The notes beneath the pieces were generated by a model. That model was not told the DNA's origin and searched no databases. It saw nothing but the letters and a program-made list of their open reading frames with translations. From Methylorubrum rhodesianum (GTDB taxonomy: Bacteria > Pseudomonadota > Alphaproteobacteria > Rhizobiales > Beijerinckiaceae), in the NCBI RefSeq assembly GCF_014199985.1, contig NZ_JACHOS010000009.1, positions 1 through 64,000 on the forward strand: a DNA stretch of 64,000 nt, read 5' to 3'. The translations under genes were made by a program, and so were the position numbers. Shown piece after piece: positions 54,280 through 64,000 of the stretch. The first letter of the stretch is position 1. Every line of letters starts with the position of its first letter.

Positions 54280-55859
54280 CGCGCGGCGGCCTCGACGGTT
54301 TTCTGGGACTCGGGTCCAGCCATTTTCTCGGCTGCGGCGAGCTTCGCCGCCTTGGCTGCGGCTTCCGCGGTCTGCGTGTTGGCGAGCGCCGTACGCATGT
54401 TCTGCATCAGCGCCTCGGTGGAGGGCGCGAAGGTGTCGAGCACGGGGGCCGGGTGGACGCCGTACCAGATCGTCAGCGCGACGAGCGGCGCGATGATGAT
54501 CTTCTCGCGCGTGTCGAGGTCGAGGATGCCCTGGAGGTTCGGCTTGTCGAGCTTCCCGTAGATCACTCGGGCGTAGAGCCACAGGGCGTAGCCGGCCGAG
54601 AGGATGATGCCGAAGACCGAGAAGAAGGCCACCGTCGGGTTGGCGCGGAAGGCGCCCATCATCGCCAGGAACTCGCCGACGAAGCCCGACGTGCCCGGCA
54701 GGCCGACATTGGCCATGGTGAAGACCATCATCGCCGCGGCGTAGAGCGGCATCCGCTTCACGAGGCCGCCATAGGCCGCGATCTCGCGGGTGTGCATCCG
54801 GTCGTAGACGACGCCGACGCAGAGGAAGAGCGCGCCCGAGACGATGCCGTGGGAGATCATCAGGAACAACGCGCCCTGGATGCCCTGCTCGTTCAGGGTG
54901 AACAGGCCGAGCGTCACGAAGCCCATATGCGCCACCGACGAGTAGGCGATCAGCTTCTTGATGTCGGTCTGCATCATCGCGGTGAGCGAGGTGAAGATGA
55001 TCGCGATCACCGACAGCGCGAAGACGAGCGGCGCGAAGGAGGCGGAGGCGTCCGGCAGCATCGGCAGCGAGATCCGGATGAAGCCGTAGCCGCCCATCTT
55101 GAGCAGGATGCCGGCCAGGATCACCGAGCCCGCCGTCGGCGCCTCGACGTGGGCGTCGGGGAGCCAGGTATGGACCGGCCACATCGGCATCTTCACCGCG
55201 AAGGAGGCGAAGAAGGCGAGCCACAGCCACCATTGCAGCCCGACGGGGAAGCGGTGCTGCAGGAGCGTCGGGATGTCGGTGGTGCCGGCCTCCCAGTACA
55301 TCGCCATGATGGCGAGCAGCATCAGCACCGAGCCGAGCAGGGTGTAGAGGAAGAATTTGAAGCTGGCGTAGATGCGCCGCTTGCCGCCCCAGATTCCGAT
55401 GATGAGGAACATCGGGATCAGGCCTGCCTCGAAGAACAGGTAGAACAGCACGAGGTCGAGGGCGCAGAACACGCCGATCATCGTCGTTTCCAGCACCAGG
55501 AAGGCGACGAAGTACTCCTTGACCCGGTTCTCGACGGAGAGCCACGACGCCCCGATGCAGAACGGCATCAGGAAGGTGGTCAGCAGGATCAGCGGCATCG
55601 AGAAGCCGTCGACGCCGAGCTTGAACCGGATCGTCTCGGCGAGCCAGGCATGGCTCTCGACGAGCTGGAAGGTCGGGGACGCGATGTCGTAGCGGGCCCA
55701 GGCGACCAGCGAGAGCAGGAAGGTGACGACGGTCGTGATCAGCGCGGCCCAGCGGGCGTTCCGCTTCACCGCCGCCGTCTCCTCACCCAGGGTCAGGATG
55801 AAGGCGGCGCCCGCGAGCGGAACGATCAGGAGCCCGGAGAGAATGCCGAGGCCGAGCAT
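54276..55859 (-). CDS. nuoM: NADH-quinone oxidoreductase subunit M
   Basis: A 527-aa antiporter-like proton-pumping subunit of complex I. Conserved elements are [40 protein letters not shown] and [17 protein letters not shown]. The C-terminal 45 residues form an Ala/Lys/Glu-rich cytoplasmic or soluble tail ([18 protein letters not shown]) that is longer than in E. coli. The stop of nuoL and the start share one base (TGATG), and the nuoN start overlaps its stop. Expression with nuoL and nuoN should therefore be tightly coupled. Confidence 0.95.
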   Translation of the reverse strand: MLGLGILSGLLIVPLAGAAFILTLGEETAAVKRNARWAALITTVVTFLLSLVAWARYDIASPTFQLVESHAWLAETIRFKLGVDGFSMPLILLTTFLMPFCIGASWLSVENRVKEYFVAFLVLETTMIGVFCALDLVLFYLFFEAGLIPMFLIIGIWGGKRRIYASFKFFLYTLLGSVLMLLAIMAMYWEAGTTDIPTLLQHRFPVGLQWWLWLAFFASFAVKMPMWPVHTWLPDAHVEAPTAGSVILAGILLKMGGYGFIRISLPMLPDASASFAPLVFALSVIAIIFTSLTAMMQTDIKKLIAYSSVAHMGFVTLGLFTLNEQGIQGALFLMISHGIVSGALFLCVGVVYDRMHTREIAAYGGLVKRMPLYAAAMMVFTMANVGLPGTSGFVGEFLAMMGAFRANPTVAFFSVFGIILSAGYALWLYARVIYGKLDKPNLQGILDLDTREKIIIAPLVALTIWYGVHPAPVLDTFAPSTEALMQNMRTALANTQTAEAAAKAAKLAAAEKMAGPESQKTVEAAAR

Positions 55860-57985
55860 CAGTGGGTCCCCCCAGGCACGCCGGAGACGAGGTACCACGT
55901 GATCAGGCCGGCGACCCCGACGAGCATCACGAAGGCGTAGTGGTAGACGTAGCCGGTCTGGAGGCGGACCACGCCACGGGTGATGTCCACGACCCGGGCG
56001 GAGATGCCGTTCGGGCCGAAGCCGTCGATGATGCGGCCATCGCCCTCCTTCCAGAGGAACAGGCCGAAGTTCTTGGCCGGCCGCACGAAGATCCGGTCGT
56101 AGATCTCGTCGAAGTACCACTTGTTGAGCAGGAAGCGGTACAGGATCGGCTGCGATTCCGCGAGGCGGTGCGGTATCTCGGGCCGGCGGATATACATCCA
56201 GAAGGCCAGGAGGAAGCCGAGCACCAGCATCACGAAGGGCGAGGCGGCGACCCAGCCCGGCGCATCGTGGATCTTGTGCATGATGTCGTTGCCGGAGCCG
56301 TGCGGGAGCGCGTGGCCCCAGAACTTGTCCATGTCGTGCCCGATGAAGCGCTCCTTGAAGATCAGGCCCGCGAACAGGGCGCCAAAGGCCAGGATGCCCA
56401 GCGGGATCGTCATCACGAGCGGGCTCTCGTGCGGCGTGTGGGCGTGGTCGTCGTGGTGCTCGATAGCGCTGTGCGAGGCGGGCTCGACGTCGTGACCCTT
56501 GTCATCGTGGGCGACGCCCTCGTGATGCCCCGGCGCGCCGTCGGCCTGGTGGGACGAGGCGGCATGGGCGATCGCCGCATGGGCATGATCCTCCGCGGCA
56601 TGCGCGTGATCGTCGTGACCGTGGGCGCCGTGCGCGACCCAGCGCTGCGGTCCCTCGAAGGTGAGGAAGAACAGGCGCCAGGAGTAGAACGAGGTCATCA
56701 GCGCGGCGATCACGGTGGCGAGGAACGCCAGGACGTGGCCGGGGCGGTCCGACATGTAGGCCGCCTCGATGATTGCGTCCTTGGAGTAGTAGCCGGAGGT
56801 GAAGGGGAAGCCGATCAGCGCGATCGTGCCGATCGTCATCATCGCCGTGGTGAAGGGGATGTAGCGGCGCAGGCCCCCCATGTTCCGCATGTCCTGCTCG
56901 TGGTGCATCGCGTGGATGACCGAGCCGGCGCCGAGGAACAGCAGCGCCTTGAAGAAGGCGTGGGTGAAGAGGTGGAACACGCCGGTGGCGTAGGCGCCGA
57001 CGCCGAGGCCGACGAACATGTAGCCGAGCTGTGAGCAGGTCGAGTAGGCGATGACCCGCTTGATGTCGTTCTGCACGAGGCCGACGGTCGCCGCGAAGAA
57101 GGCGGTGATGCCGCCGATGACGGTGACGACGGTGAGCGCGGTCGGAGCCAGCTCGAACAGCGGCGACAGCCGCGCGACCATGAACACGCCGGCGGTCACC
57201 ATGGTCGCGGCGTGGATCAGCGCCGAGACCGGAGTCGGGCCCTCCATCGCGTCGGGGAGCCAGGTGTGCAGCAGGAACTGCGCCGACTTGCCCATGGCGC
57301 CCATGAACAGCAGCAGGCAGGCGAGCGTCAGGGCGTGCCACTCGTGGCCGAGGAAGTGGAAGGTCGCGTCCTTCAGCTCTGGGGCCTTGGCAAAGATCGC
57401 GTCGAACCCGACCGAGCCGGTGAGCACGAAGACGAGGAAGATGCCGAGCGAGAAGCCGAAATCGCCGACGCGGTTGACGATGAAGGCCTTCATCGCCGCG
57501 GCGTTGGCCGAGGGCTTCTCGTACCAGAAGCCGATCAGCAGGTAGCTCGCGAGGCCGACGCCTTCCCAGCCGAAGAACATCTGCACGAGGTTGTCGGCCG
57601 TCACCAGCATCAGCATGGCGAAGGTGAACAGCGACAGGTAGGCGAAGAAGCGCGGCCGGTGCGGATCCTCGTGCATGTAGCCGATGGAGTAGAGGTGCAC
57701 GAGGGTCGAGACCGAGGTCACGACGACGAGCATCACCGCGGTCAGCGTATCGACCTTGAAGGCCCAGTCTACGGTCAGGCCGCCGGCGCTGAACCATTGC
57801 GCGACGGGCACGGTCTCGGCGCGGCCATCGCCGGTGACGAGGAAGAAGGCGCCCCAGGACAGCAGGGCCGCGAAGGCAAGGCAGCCCGTGGTCACGAGCT
57901 CGCTCATCCGCGCGCCGATGAACCGGCCGAACAGGCCGGCGATCAGGGCACCGATCAGCGGAAAGAAGACGATCGCGTGATACAT
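55859..57985 (-). CDS. nuoL: NADH-quinone oxidoreductase subunit L with histidine-rich loop
   Basis: A 708-aa membrane subunit of complex I, the most distal pump, with the long lateral helix at the C-terminus. Typical parts are [40 protein letters not shown] and [19 protein letters not shown]. Between the two last conserved helices, at about residues 448-525 (nt 56410-56643), there is a His/Asp/Ala-rich loop with more than 20 histidines (for example [16 protein letters not shown]). Such loops occur in some alphaproteobacterial NuoL proteins; they face the soluble phase and may bind metal. Stop overlaps nuoM start. Confidence 0.95.
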   Translation of the reverse strand: MYHAIVFFPLIGALIAGLFGRFIGARMSELVTTGCLAFAALLSWGAFFLVTGDGRAETVPVAQWFSAGGLTVDWAFKVDTLTAVMLVVVTSVSTLVHLYSIGYMHEDPHRPRFFAYLSLFTFAMLMLVTADNLVQMFFGWEGVGLASYLLIGFWYEKPSANAAAMKAFIVNRVGDFGFSLGIFLVFVLTGSVGFDAIFAKAPELKDATFHFLGHEWHALTLACLLLFMGAMGKSAQFLLHTWLPDAMEGPTPVSALIHAATMVTAGVFMVARLSPLFELAPTALTVVTVIGGITAFFAATVGLVQNDIKRVIAYSTCSQLGYMFVGLGVGAYATGVFHLFTHAFFKALLFLGAGSVIHAMHHEQDMRNMGGLRRYIPFTTAMMTIGTIALIGFPFTSGYYSKDAIIEAAYMSDRPGHVLAFLATVIAALMTSFYSWRLFFLTFEGPQRWVAHGAHGHDDHAHAAEDHAHAAIAHAASSHQADGAPGHHEGVAHDDKGHDVEPASHSAIEHHDDHAHTPHESPLVMTIPLGILAFGALFAGLIFKERFIGHDMDKFWGHALPHGSGNDIMHKIHDAPGWVAASPFVMLVLGFLLAFWMYIRRPEIPHRLAESQPILYRFLLNKWYFDEIYDRIFVRPAKNFGLFLWKEGDGRIIDGFGPNGISARVVDITRGVVRLQTGYVYHYAFVMLVGVAGLITWYLVSGVPGGTH

Positions 57986-58047
57986 GGGTCGGTCGTGCCT
58001 CGCAGCAGGCGGACGAAGGGGACGGGGCTCTCTTCAGGGAGGGAGCG

Positions 58048-58353
58048 TCAGCCCTTCATCATGCTCACGTCCTCGACGGCGATGGAGCCGCGGTTGCGGA
58101 AGAACACCACCAGGATCGCCAGACCGATCGCGGCCTCGGCCGCGGCGACCGTCAGCACGAACAGGGCGAAGACCTGTCCGGTGATGTCGTTGAGATGGGT
58201 CGAGAAGGCGACCAGGTTGATGTTCACGGCGAGCAGGATCAGCTCGACCGACATCAGGATGACGATGACGTTCTTGCGGTTGATGAAGATGCCGAGCACG
58301 CCGAGCGTGAACAGGATCGCGGCAACCGTGAGATAGTGGCTCAGTCCGATCAT
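58048..58353 (-). CDS. nuoK: NADH-quinone oxidoreductase subunit K
   Basis: A 101-aa, three-helix membrane subunit of complex [21 protein letters not shown] opens it, [17 protein letters not shown] holds the conserved Glu of the second helix, and [20 protein letters not shown] follows. Size and sequence are entirely typical. It lies 5 bases after nuoJ and 62 bases before nuoL. Confidence 0.96.
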   Translation of the reverse strand: MIGLSHYLTVAAILFTLGVLGIFINRKNVIVILMSVELILLAVNINLVAFSTHLNDITGQVFALFVLTVAAAEAAIGLAILVVFFRNRGSIAVEDVSMMKG

Positions 58354-58358
58354 GGCCC

Positions 58359-58979
58359 TCAGACCTCCACGCCCTGCCGCGAGGGCACCTTGATGGTATC
58401 GACCGCCATCGCCTGGGTGCGGGCGTTCTGCACGGCGATGTCCTGGCGCTTCACGCCGGTGCGCTCGCGCAGGGTCAGCACGATGGCGCCGATCATCGCC
58501 ACCAGCAGGATCAGGCCGGCGATCTGGAAGGCGTAGACGTAGTCCGTGTAGAGCACGCGGCCCAGCGCCTCGGTGTTGGTGGCGGCCTCACCGTGGGCGG
58601 CGCGGCCGAGCGGCGCCTGCACCAGGCCCGGATCGATGGTCCAGGTGCCGACGACGAGCAGCAGTTCGATCAGGAAGATCGCACCGATCAAGCCGCCGAT
58701 CGGCAGGTAGCGCTGGAAGCCCTGGCGGAGCGCGGCGAAGTCCACGTCGAGCATCATCACGACGAAGAGGAACAGCACCGCGACCGCGCCGACATAGACG
58801 ACGACGAGGATCATCGCCAGGAACTCGGCGCCCATCATCACGAACAGCCCTGCGGCGTTCACGAAGGCGAGGATCAGGAACAACACCGACGTGACGGGGT
58901 TCCTGGCAGCGATCACCATGAAGCCCGAGGCCACGGCAAGGCTGGCGAAGAGATAGAAGAAGGCGGCGGCTGCGGTCAT
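58359..58979 (-). CDS. nuoJ: NADH-quinone oxidoreductase subunit J
   Basis: A 206-aa membrane subunit of complex I with five helices ([40 protein letters not shown], and [20 protein letters not shown]). The Tyr/Val-rich third helix carries the pi-bulge region important for coupling. The C-terminal 40 residues are soluble. It starts at ATG 58979, about 200 bases after nuoI; two palindromic elements occupy that gap. Its ribosome-binding site is not conspicuous. Confidence 0.95.
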   Translation of the reverse strand: MTAAAAFFYLFASLAVASGFMVIAARNPVTSVLFLILAFVNAAGLFVMMGAEFLAMILVVVYVGAVAVLFLFVVMMLDVDFAALRQGFQRYLPIGGLIGAIFLIELLLVVGTWTIDPGLVQAPLGRAAHGEAATNTEALGRVLYTDYVYAFQIAGLILLVAMIGAIVLTLRERTGVKRQDIAVQNARTQAMAVDTIKVPSRQGVEV

Positions 58980-59057
58980 GCGATTTTCAGCATCGGCCGC
59001 TCGGCTGAGCGGCTCCCTTCTGCCTCGGTGGACCCTCGGCCGCAGGCGGCGACCGGT

Positions 59058-59140
59058 CTAGCGCGTCGCGGATGACGCGCTAGGCTCCTGTTTCCGCATC
59101 GTCTTTTCCGAAGGCCGGAAGCCACCGTTCGGGACGATGC
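59058..59140. repeat. Two adjacent palindromes in the nuoI–nuoJ gap
   Basis: First hairpin: CTAGCGCGTC (59058-59067), loop GCGGAT, GACGCGCTAG (59074-59083), perfect. Second: GCATCGTC (59096-59103) and GACGATGC (59133-59140) around TTTTCCGAAGGCCGGAAGCC. The second matches the GCATCGT...CCGAAA...ACGATGC-type repeats scattered through many Rhizobiales genomes. The nuoI–nuoJ gap (201 bases) is the longest within the operon here. Confidence 0.85.
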
Positions 59141-59180
59141 TCTATAGATCTGGGCTGTGCGACGCACAACCGGCGGCGGA

Positions 59181-59669
59181 CTAGCGGTAGGGCGCGTCCA
59201 TCGCGATGTTGCGGGCGATCTCGCGCTCCCAGCGGTCGCCATTCGCGAGCAGCTTCTGCTTGTCGTAGAGCAGCTCCTCGCGTGTCTCGACCGAGAACTC
59301 GAAGTTCGGGCCCTCGACGATGGCATCCACCGGGCAGGCCTCCTGGCACATGCCGCAGTAGATGCACTTCACCATGTCGATGTCGTAGCGCGTGGTGCGC
59401 CGCGTGCCGTCGTTGCGGCGCGGACCGGCCTCGATGGTGATGGCCTGGGCCGGGCAGATCGCCTCGCAGAGCTTGCAGGCGATGCAGCGCTCCTCGCCGT
59501 TGGGATAGCGGCGCAGGGCGTGCTCCCCGCGGAAGCGCGGCCCGCGATGGCCCATTTCGAAGGGGTAGTTGATCGTGGCCTTGGGCTTGAGGAAGTACTT
59601 CATGGCGAGGAAGAACCCCGACACGAACTCCTTCAGCAGCAGGCTTCTGGCGACCTGATCGAGCTTCAC
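59181..59669 (-). CDS. nuoI: NADH-quinone oxidoreductase subunit I
   Basis: A 162-aa subunit of the peripheral arm carrying two [4Fe-4S] clusters, ligated by [12 protein letters not shown] and [12 protein letters not shown] with remote Cys partners. It passes electrons from NuoG to NuoB. The N-terminus ([20 protein letters not shown]) is the amphipathic membrane-contact helix. Length and motifs are normal. It is separated from nuoH by an 85-base gap holding one palindrome and from nuoJ by 201 bases with two more. Confidence 0.96.
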   Translation of the reverse strand: MKLDQVARSLLLKEFVSGFFLAMKYFLKPKATINYPFEMGHRGPRFRGEHALRRYPNGEERCIACKLCEAICPAQAITIEAGPRRNDGTRRTTRYDIDMVKCIYCGMCQEACPVDAIVEGPNFEFSVETREELLYDKQKLLANGDRWEREIARNIAMDAPYR

Positions 59670-59693
59670 GGCGCGATCTCCGATTCTCTGGAA

Positions 59694-59734
59694 GCATTTC
59701 CAAGCGAGGTGGGTACCGGCTCGCGTGGAAATGC
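59694..59734. repeat. Palindrome in the nuoH–nuoI gap
   Basis: GCATTTCCA (59694-59702) pairs with TGGAAATGC (59726-59734), and inside it GCGAG pairs with CTCGC around GTGGGTACCGG. The sequence belongs to the GCATTTCCAAGCGAAGTGGGTACCGG-like repeats known from methylobacteria. It is in the mRNA leader of nuoI, within an operon. Confidence 0.85.
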
Positions 59735-59754
59735 GACCTCACAAAGGGTTGCGA

Positions 59755-60777
59755 TCAGGCTCCCGGCGCGAGGCCGGTGAGCTTGAGGACGAAGGCGACG
59801 ACGATGACCGAGATCAGCGAGAGCGGGAGGAAGACCTTCCAGCCGAGGCGCATGAGCTGGTCGTAGCGGTAGCGGGGCACCATGGCCTTCACCATGGCGA
59901 TCATGAAGAACAGGAAGCTGGCTTTCAGCGTGAACCAGACGACGCCCGGCACCCAGGTGAAGGGCACGAACGGGATCGGCGAGAGCCAGCCGCCGAGAAA
60001 GAGGACCGTGCCGAGCGCGCACATGGTCATGATCGCCACGTACTCGCCGAGCATGAACAGCAGGTACGGGGTCGAGGAGTATTCGACCATGTAGCCCGCC
60101 ACGAGCTCCGACTCGGCCTCCGGCAGGTCGAAGGGCGGGCGGTTGGTCTCGGCCAGCGCCGAGACGAAGAACACGCCGAACATCGGGAACAGCCAGAGCC
60201 AGTACCAGCCGAACAGGCCGAGCGCGGTGTCCTGCGCCATGACGATGCGCGAGAGGTTCAGCGAGCCGGCGCAGAGCAGCACGCAGATGATCACGAATCC
60301 GAGCGAGACCTCATAGGAGATCATCTGCGCCGCCGAGCGCAGGGCGCCGAGGAAGGCGTATTTCGAGTTCGAGGCCCAGCCGCCCATGATGACGCCGTAG
60401 ACGCCGAGCGAGGAGATCGCGAAGATGTAGGTGATGCCGACGTTGATGTCGGCGATCGCCCAGCCGTCGGCGAGCGGGATCACCGCCCAGGAGGCGAGCG
60501 CCAGCATCGCGAAGACCAGCGGCGCCAGCAGGTAGATCGCCTTGTTGGCGCCCGCCGGAATCACCGGTTCCTTCAGCACGAACTTCAACAGGTCGGCGAA
60601 GGACTGGAACAGGCCCCAGGGGCCGACCACGTTCGGGCCGCGGCGCAGCTGCACCGCCGCCCAGATCTTGCGGTCGGCGAGTAGCGCGTAGGCGATGAAG
60701 ACGAGGAGTGCTGCCAGCAGCACGAAACTCTTCAGCGCGATCAGGAGGACGGTGCCGAGCACTTCCCAGAAGGTCAT
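59755..60777 (-). CDS. nuoH: NADH-quinone oxidoreductase subunit H
   Basis: A 340-aa membrane subunit of complex I that forms part of the quinone site with NuoB and NuoD. Eight helices are expected; conserved loops are [40 protein letters not shown] and [19 protein letters not shown]. It starts 12 bases after the nuoG stop. Normal length, no oddities. Confidence 0.96.
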   Translation of the reverse strand: MTFWEVLGTVLLIALKSFVLLAALLVFIAYALLADRKIWAAVQLRRGPNVVGPWGLFQSFADLLKFVLKEPVIPAGANKAIYLLAPLVFAMLALASWAVIPLADGWAIADINVGITYIFAISSLGVYGVIMGGWASNSKYAFLGALRSAAQMISYEVSLGFVIICVLLCAGSLNLSRIVMAQDTALGLFGWYWLWLFPMFGVFFVSALAETNRPPFDLPEAESELVAGYMVEYSSTPYLLFMLGEYVAIMTMCALGTVLFLGGWLSPIPFVPFTWVPGVVWFTLKASFLFFMIAMVKAMVPRYRYDQLMRLGWKVFLPLSLISVIVVAFVLKLTGLAPGA

Positions 60778-60789
60778 CGCGGGCGTCCC

Positions 60790-62856
60790 TTATTCCGCCG
60801 CTTCGAGGGCGCGGCCCCGGGCGAGGCTGGAGCACTCGGCGAGCACCCGCGAGGCGCGGGCGATCGGGTTGGTGAGGTAGAAGTCGGCGACCGGCGAGGA
60901 GAAGGCGCCCTTCGCGCCCTCTCCCGGCAGCGCCGCGAGGATGTCGAGCGTCGCCGCCGCGTCGGACGCCTCGACCTGGCCGACCGCCGCGAGATGCGGG
61001 TGCGCGGCATACATCGCCTTCCGCAGGGCGGCGAGGGAGTCGTAGGGCAGGCGCTTGCCGAGCACGTCGGAGAGGGCGCGCAGGATCGCCCAATCCTCGC
61101 GGGCATCGCCCGGCGGGAAGCCGGCACGGTTGGCCATCTGCACGCGACCCTCGAGGTTGACGTAGGTCGCGCTCTTCTCGGTGTAGGCCGCGCCCGGCAG
61201 AATCACGTCGGCCCGGCTCGCGCCGGCATCGCCGTGGGTGCCCTGGTAGATCACGAAGGCACCCGGCGCGATCACCCGCTCGTCGGCACCGAGGTTGAAC
61301 ACGACGTCCAGCGCGCCCGGCTCCAGCATTTGCGAGAAGCTCAAAGCCCCCTCCCCCGGCACGAAGCCGAGATCGAGGGCGCCGACGCGGGCGGCGGCCG
61401 TGTGGAGCACGCCGAAACCGCGCCAGCTGTCGGTCACGGCACCGACATCCTTCGCCAGGGCTGCGGCGGCAGCGAGCGCACCGAGCCCGCCTTCGCCGAC
61501 GAGGACGAGCGGGCGCTCGGCCTTTTTCAGAACGTCGAGGAAGCTGTGCTCACCCTTGGCGATGGAGGTGAGGGTGTCGCTGCCGGCGCCGAGATAGGTG
61601 TAGGGGTAGGTGAGGTCCGGCTGCTCGTCGAGGATCAGGCCGATCGAGACCGGAGCCATGCGCCAGCGCTTGCGGATGCGCACGTTGAGCAGCGAGGCCT
61701 CGGTGCGTGGGTTCGCGCCGACGATGAGGATCGCGTCCGCCTGCTCGATGCCGGGGATGGTCGGCGCAAAGGTGTAGGCGGTCCGTCCCCAGGCCGGATC
61801 GATCGCCTCGCCGGTCTGGCGCGCATCGAGATTCGTGACGCCGAGCGAGCCCATGAGCTGCTTGAGGGCGAAGATCTCTTCCGCGCCCGCGAGGTCGCCG
61901 ACCAGCGCGCCGACCCGCTTCGGATCGGCCCCCTTCAGCCTCGCGGCGATCGCGGAAAACGCCTCGCCCCAGGAGGCCGGGCGCAGACGCCCGTTCTCGC
62001 GCAGGAAGGGGCGGTCGAGGCGCTGCAGGCGCAGACCGTCGACGACGTGGCGGGTCTTGTCGGAGATCCACTCCTCGTTGATCTCCTCGCTGATGCGCGG
62101 CTCGATCTGCATCACCTCGCGACCGCGGGCATCGATGCGGATCGCCGAGCCCACCGCATCCATCACGTCGACGGACTCGGTCTTGTGCAGCTCCCACGGG
62201 CGCACGTTGTAGCTCTGCGGCAGGTGGACCAGCGCGCCGACGGGGCAGAGGTCGGCGACGTTGCCCTGAAGCTCCGAGCCCATCGCCTGCTCAAGGTAGC
62301 TCGTGATCTCCATGTCCTCGCCACGGCCGATGGCGCCGAGATCCGGCACGCCGGCGACTTCCGCGAGGAAGCGGACGCAGCGGGTGCAGTGGATGCAGCG
62401 GTTCATCGCCGTGCGCACCAGCGGGCCGATATACTTCTCTTCGACCGCGCGCTTGTTCTCGCTGTAGCGGGTCGAGTCGACGCCGTAGGCCATCGCCTGA
62501 TCCTGCAGGTCGCAATGGCCGCCCTGGTCGCAGATCGGGCAATCGAGCGGGTGGTTGATGAGGAGGAACTCCATCACCCCCTCGCGCGCCTTCTTGGTGG
62601 TGCCCGAGCGCGTCAGCACCTCCGGCGGCTCACCGTTGGGGCCGGGGCGGCAATCCTTCACCGCGTAGGCGCAGGAGGCGACCGGCTTCGGGGCGCCCTT
62701 CAGCTCCACCAGGCACATGCGGCAATTGCCGGCGATCGACAGCCGCTCGTGGAAGCAGAAGCGCGGGATCTCCGCGCCCGCGATCTCGCAGGCCTGAAGC
62801 AGGGTGTAGTCGGCCGGGACATCGACCTCGGTGCCGTCGATGAGAATTTTGGTCAT
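60790..62856 (-). CDS. nuoG: NADH-quinone oxidoreductase subunit G
   Basis: A 688-aa subunit of the electron-input arm. The N-terminus holds a [2Fe-2S] cluster (CFHERLSIAGNCRMCLVE) and then two [4Fe-4S] clusters (HPLDCPICDQGGHCDLQD; CIHCTRCVRF), followed by a molybdopterin-oxidoreductase-like domain without cofactor. ATG 62856 was chosen because MTKILIDGTEVDVPADYTLL is the standard start, although the reading frame opens earlier. The distance to nuoF is 34 bases. Length agrees with alphaproteobacterial NuoG. Confidence 0.95.
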   Translation of the reverse strand: MTKILIDGTEVDVPADYTLLQACEIAGAEIPRFCFHERLSIAGNCRMCLVELKGAPKPVASCAYAVKDCRPGPNGEPPEVLTRSGTTKKAREGVMEFLLINHPLDCPICDQGGHCDLQDQAMAYGVDSTRYSENKRAVEEKYIGPLVRTAMNRCIHCTRCVRFLAEVAGVPDLGAIGRGEDMEITSYLEQAMGSELQGNVADLCPVGALVHLPQSYNVRPWELHKTESVDVMDAVGSAIRIDARGREVMQIEPRISEEINEEWISDKTRHVVDGLRLQRLDRPFLRENGRLRPASWGEAFSAIAARLKGADPKRVGALVGDLAGAEEIFALKQLMGSLGVTNLDARQTGEAIDPAWGRTAYTFAPTIPGIEQADAILIVGANPRTEASLLNVRIRKRWRMAPVSIGLILDEQPDLTYPYTYLGAGSDTLTSIAKGEHSFLDVLKKAERPLVLVGEGGLGALAAAAALAKDVGAVTDSWRGFGVLHTAAARVGALDLGFVPGEGALSFSQMLEPGALDVVFNLGADERVIAPGAFVIYQGTHGDAGASRADVILPGAAYTEKSATYVNLEGRVQMANRAGFPPGDAREDWAILRALSDVLGKRLPYDSLAALRKAMYAAHPHLAAVGQVEASDAAATLDILAALPGEGAKGAFSSPVADFYLTNPIARASRVLAECSSLARGRALEAAE

Positions 62857-62890
62857 CGGGTCATCTCGAAGGTGAGCATCGGGGCGGCGC

Positions 62891-64000
62891 TCACTCCGCC
62901 GCCATCGGCACCGCATCCATGTGCGGGTTGGCGCTGTACTGGTCGATCCGCTTCTCGATCTCGGGCCGGAAATGCCGGATCAGTCCCTGGATCGGCCACG
63001 CGGCGGCGTCGCCCAGCGCGCAGATCGTGTGGCCTTCGACCTGCTTGGTCACTTCCAGAAGCATGTCGATCTCGCGCTTCTGCGCTCGGCCGGCGGCCAT
63101 GCGGGTCAGCACGCGCCACATCCAGCCGGTGCCCTCGCGGCAGGGCGTGCACTGGCCGCAGCTCTCATGCTTGTAGAAGTACGAGATGCGGGCGATCGCG
63201 CCGACGATGTCGGTCGACTTGTCGAGCACGATCACCGCCGCGGTGCCGAGGCCCGAACCGAGGTTGCGCAGGGTGTCGAAGTCCATCTTCGCGTCGATGA
63301 TCTGCTCGGCCGGCACCAGCGGCACCGAGGAGCCACCGGGGATGGAGCAGAGCAGATTGTCCCAGCCGCCGCGCATGCCGCCGCAATGCCGGTCGATCAG
63401 TTCGCGGAAGGTGATGCCGAGCTCTTCCTCGACGTTGCAGGGCTTGTTGACGTGACCCGACACGCAGAACAGCTTCGTGCCGGTGTTGTTCTTGCCGCCG
63501 AGCCCGGCGAACCACGCGCCGCCGCGGCGCAGGATCGTGCCGGCCACCGCGATCGATTCGACGTTGTTCACCGTCGTCGGGCAGCCGTAGAGGCCCATAT
63601 TGGCCGGGAACGGCGGCTTGAGTCGCGGCATCCCCTTCTTGCCCTCGAGGCTCTCGATCAGCGCTGTCTCCTCGCCGCAGATGTAGGCCCCGGCGCCGTG
63701 GTGGACGTAGATGTCGAAGGGATAGTCGTGGACGTTGGAGGGGCCGACGAGACGCGCCTCGTAGGCTTCGTCCACCGCGCGCTGGAGCGCGAACTTTTCG
63801 GCGACGTACTCGCCGCGGATGTAGATGTAGCAGGCATGCGCGCCCATGGCGAAGCAGGCCAGCATGCAGCCCTCGATCAGGAGGTGCGGATCATGCCGCA
63901 TGATCTCCCGGTCCTTGCAGGTGCCCGGCTCCGATTCGTCGGCGTTGACGACGAGGTAATGCGGGCGCCCGTCGGACTTCTTGGGCATGAACGACCATTT
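62891..64000 (-). CDS. nuoF: NADH-quinone oxidoreductase subunit F, N-terminus outside the window
   Basis: The 369 C-terminal residues of the NADH- and FMN-binding subunit; the first 60 or so codons lie beyond base 64000, so the gene is partial only because of the window edge. Visible are the FMN/NADH-site [16 protein letters not shown] and [10 protein letters not shown], and the [4Fe-4S] ligands [15 protein letters not shown]. The frame is open to the last base ([11 protein letters not shown]). The final nuo genes A-E are expected further right. Confidence 0.95.
   Translation of the reverse strand, partial: KWSFMPKKSDGRPHYLVVNADESEPGTCKDREIMRHDPHLLIEGCMLACFAMGAHACYIYIRGEYVAEKFALQRAVDEAYEARLVGPSNVHDYPFDIYVHHGAGAYICGEETALIESLEGKKGMPRLKPPFPANMGLYGCPTTVNNVESIAVAGTILRRGGAWFAGLGGKNNTGTKLFCVSGHVNKPCNVEEELGITFRELIDRHCGGMRGGWDNLLCSIPGGSSVPLVPAEQIIDAKMDFDTLRNLGSGLGTAAVIVLDKSTDIVGAIARISYFYKHESCGQCTPCREGTGWMWRVLTRMAAGRAQKREIDMLLEVTKQVEGHTICALGDAAAWPIQGLIRHFRPEIEKRIDQYSANPHMDAVPMAAE

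Overview
The window is one contiguous stretch of a high-GC (roughly 70 percent) alphaproteobacterial chromosome. The nuo–birA–rnj–mce–DUF1467–proS–lolCE–lolD–dnaE order is typical of Rhizobiales. An oxalate/formate-type antiporter, a methylmalonyl/ethylmalonyl-CoA epimerase, cobalamin genes and molybdenum-hydroxylase accessory genes point to a Methylobacterium/Methylorubrum-type methylotroph. No rRNA, intact tRNA, CRISPR array, phage or insertion sequence was seen.

Layout. 0.7–7.1 kb holds an M23 peptidase, gluQ, two small orphan proteins, htpG and a small hypothetical gene. 7.4–12.9 kb is a co-directional run: a gamma-glutamyltransferase-family hydrolase that looks closer to oxamate amidohydrolase than to GGT, dihydroxyacetone kinase, a SAM methyltransferase and an oxalate/formate MFS antiporter. 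13–19.6 kb is cobalamin synthesis (cobL, cobE, cobM, cobB), interrupted by a GGDEF protein and a divergent LysR/PACE-efflux pair. 19.8–24.4 kb has an XRE regulator, a HmuQ-like haem monooxygenase, a fosmidomycin-resistance-type MFS pump and an exopolysaccharide glycosyl-phosphotransferase. 24.4–27.2 kb is zinc homeostasis: zur facing a tiny membrane protein, znuC and znuB, with a candidate Zur operator between them. 27.2–30.9 kb has ExoD, BcsS, a short-chain dehydrogenase lacking the usual Tyr, a formyltransferase and a DUF2256 zinc-ribbon peptide. 30.9–34.9 kb has XdhC halves, a MoCF protein and a MocA-like cytidylyltransferase, then a periplasmic binding protein. 35–41 kb has an IF-1 paralogue, parC, recO, a lipoprotein, chaC and a lytic transglycosylase.

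41.3–64 kb is read entirely leftward: nuoF (cut by the window edge), G, H, I, J, K, L, M, N, then birA, rnj, mce, DUF1467, proS, lolC/E, lolD, a previously overlooked 34-residue membrane peptide, and dnaE.

The most notable observation is just upstream of dnaE. A 34-aa single-TM peptide has a promoter with the alphaproteobacterial LexA operator (GTTC-N7-GTTC) sitting exactly between its -35 and -10 elements, and a hairpin over its ribosome-binding site. It looks like an SOS-induced division inhibitor of the SidA type. Other points of interest are a promoter-to-terminator small-RNA candidate between proS and DUF1467, a palindromic element inserted in frame in birA just before the KWPND motif, and several families of palindromic intergenic repeats, two of them inside the nuo operon.
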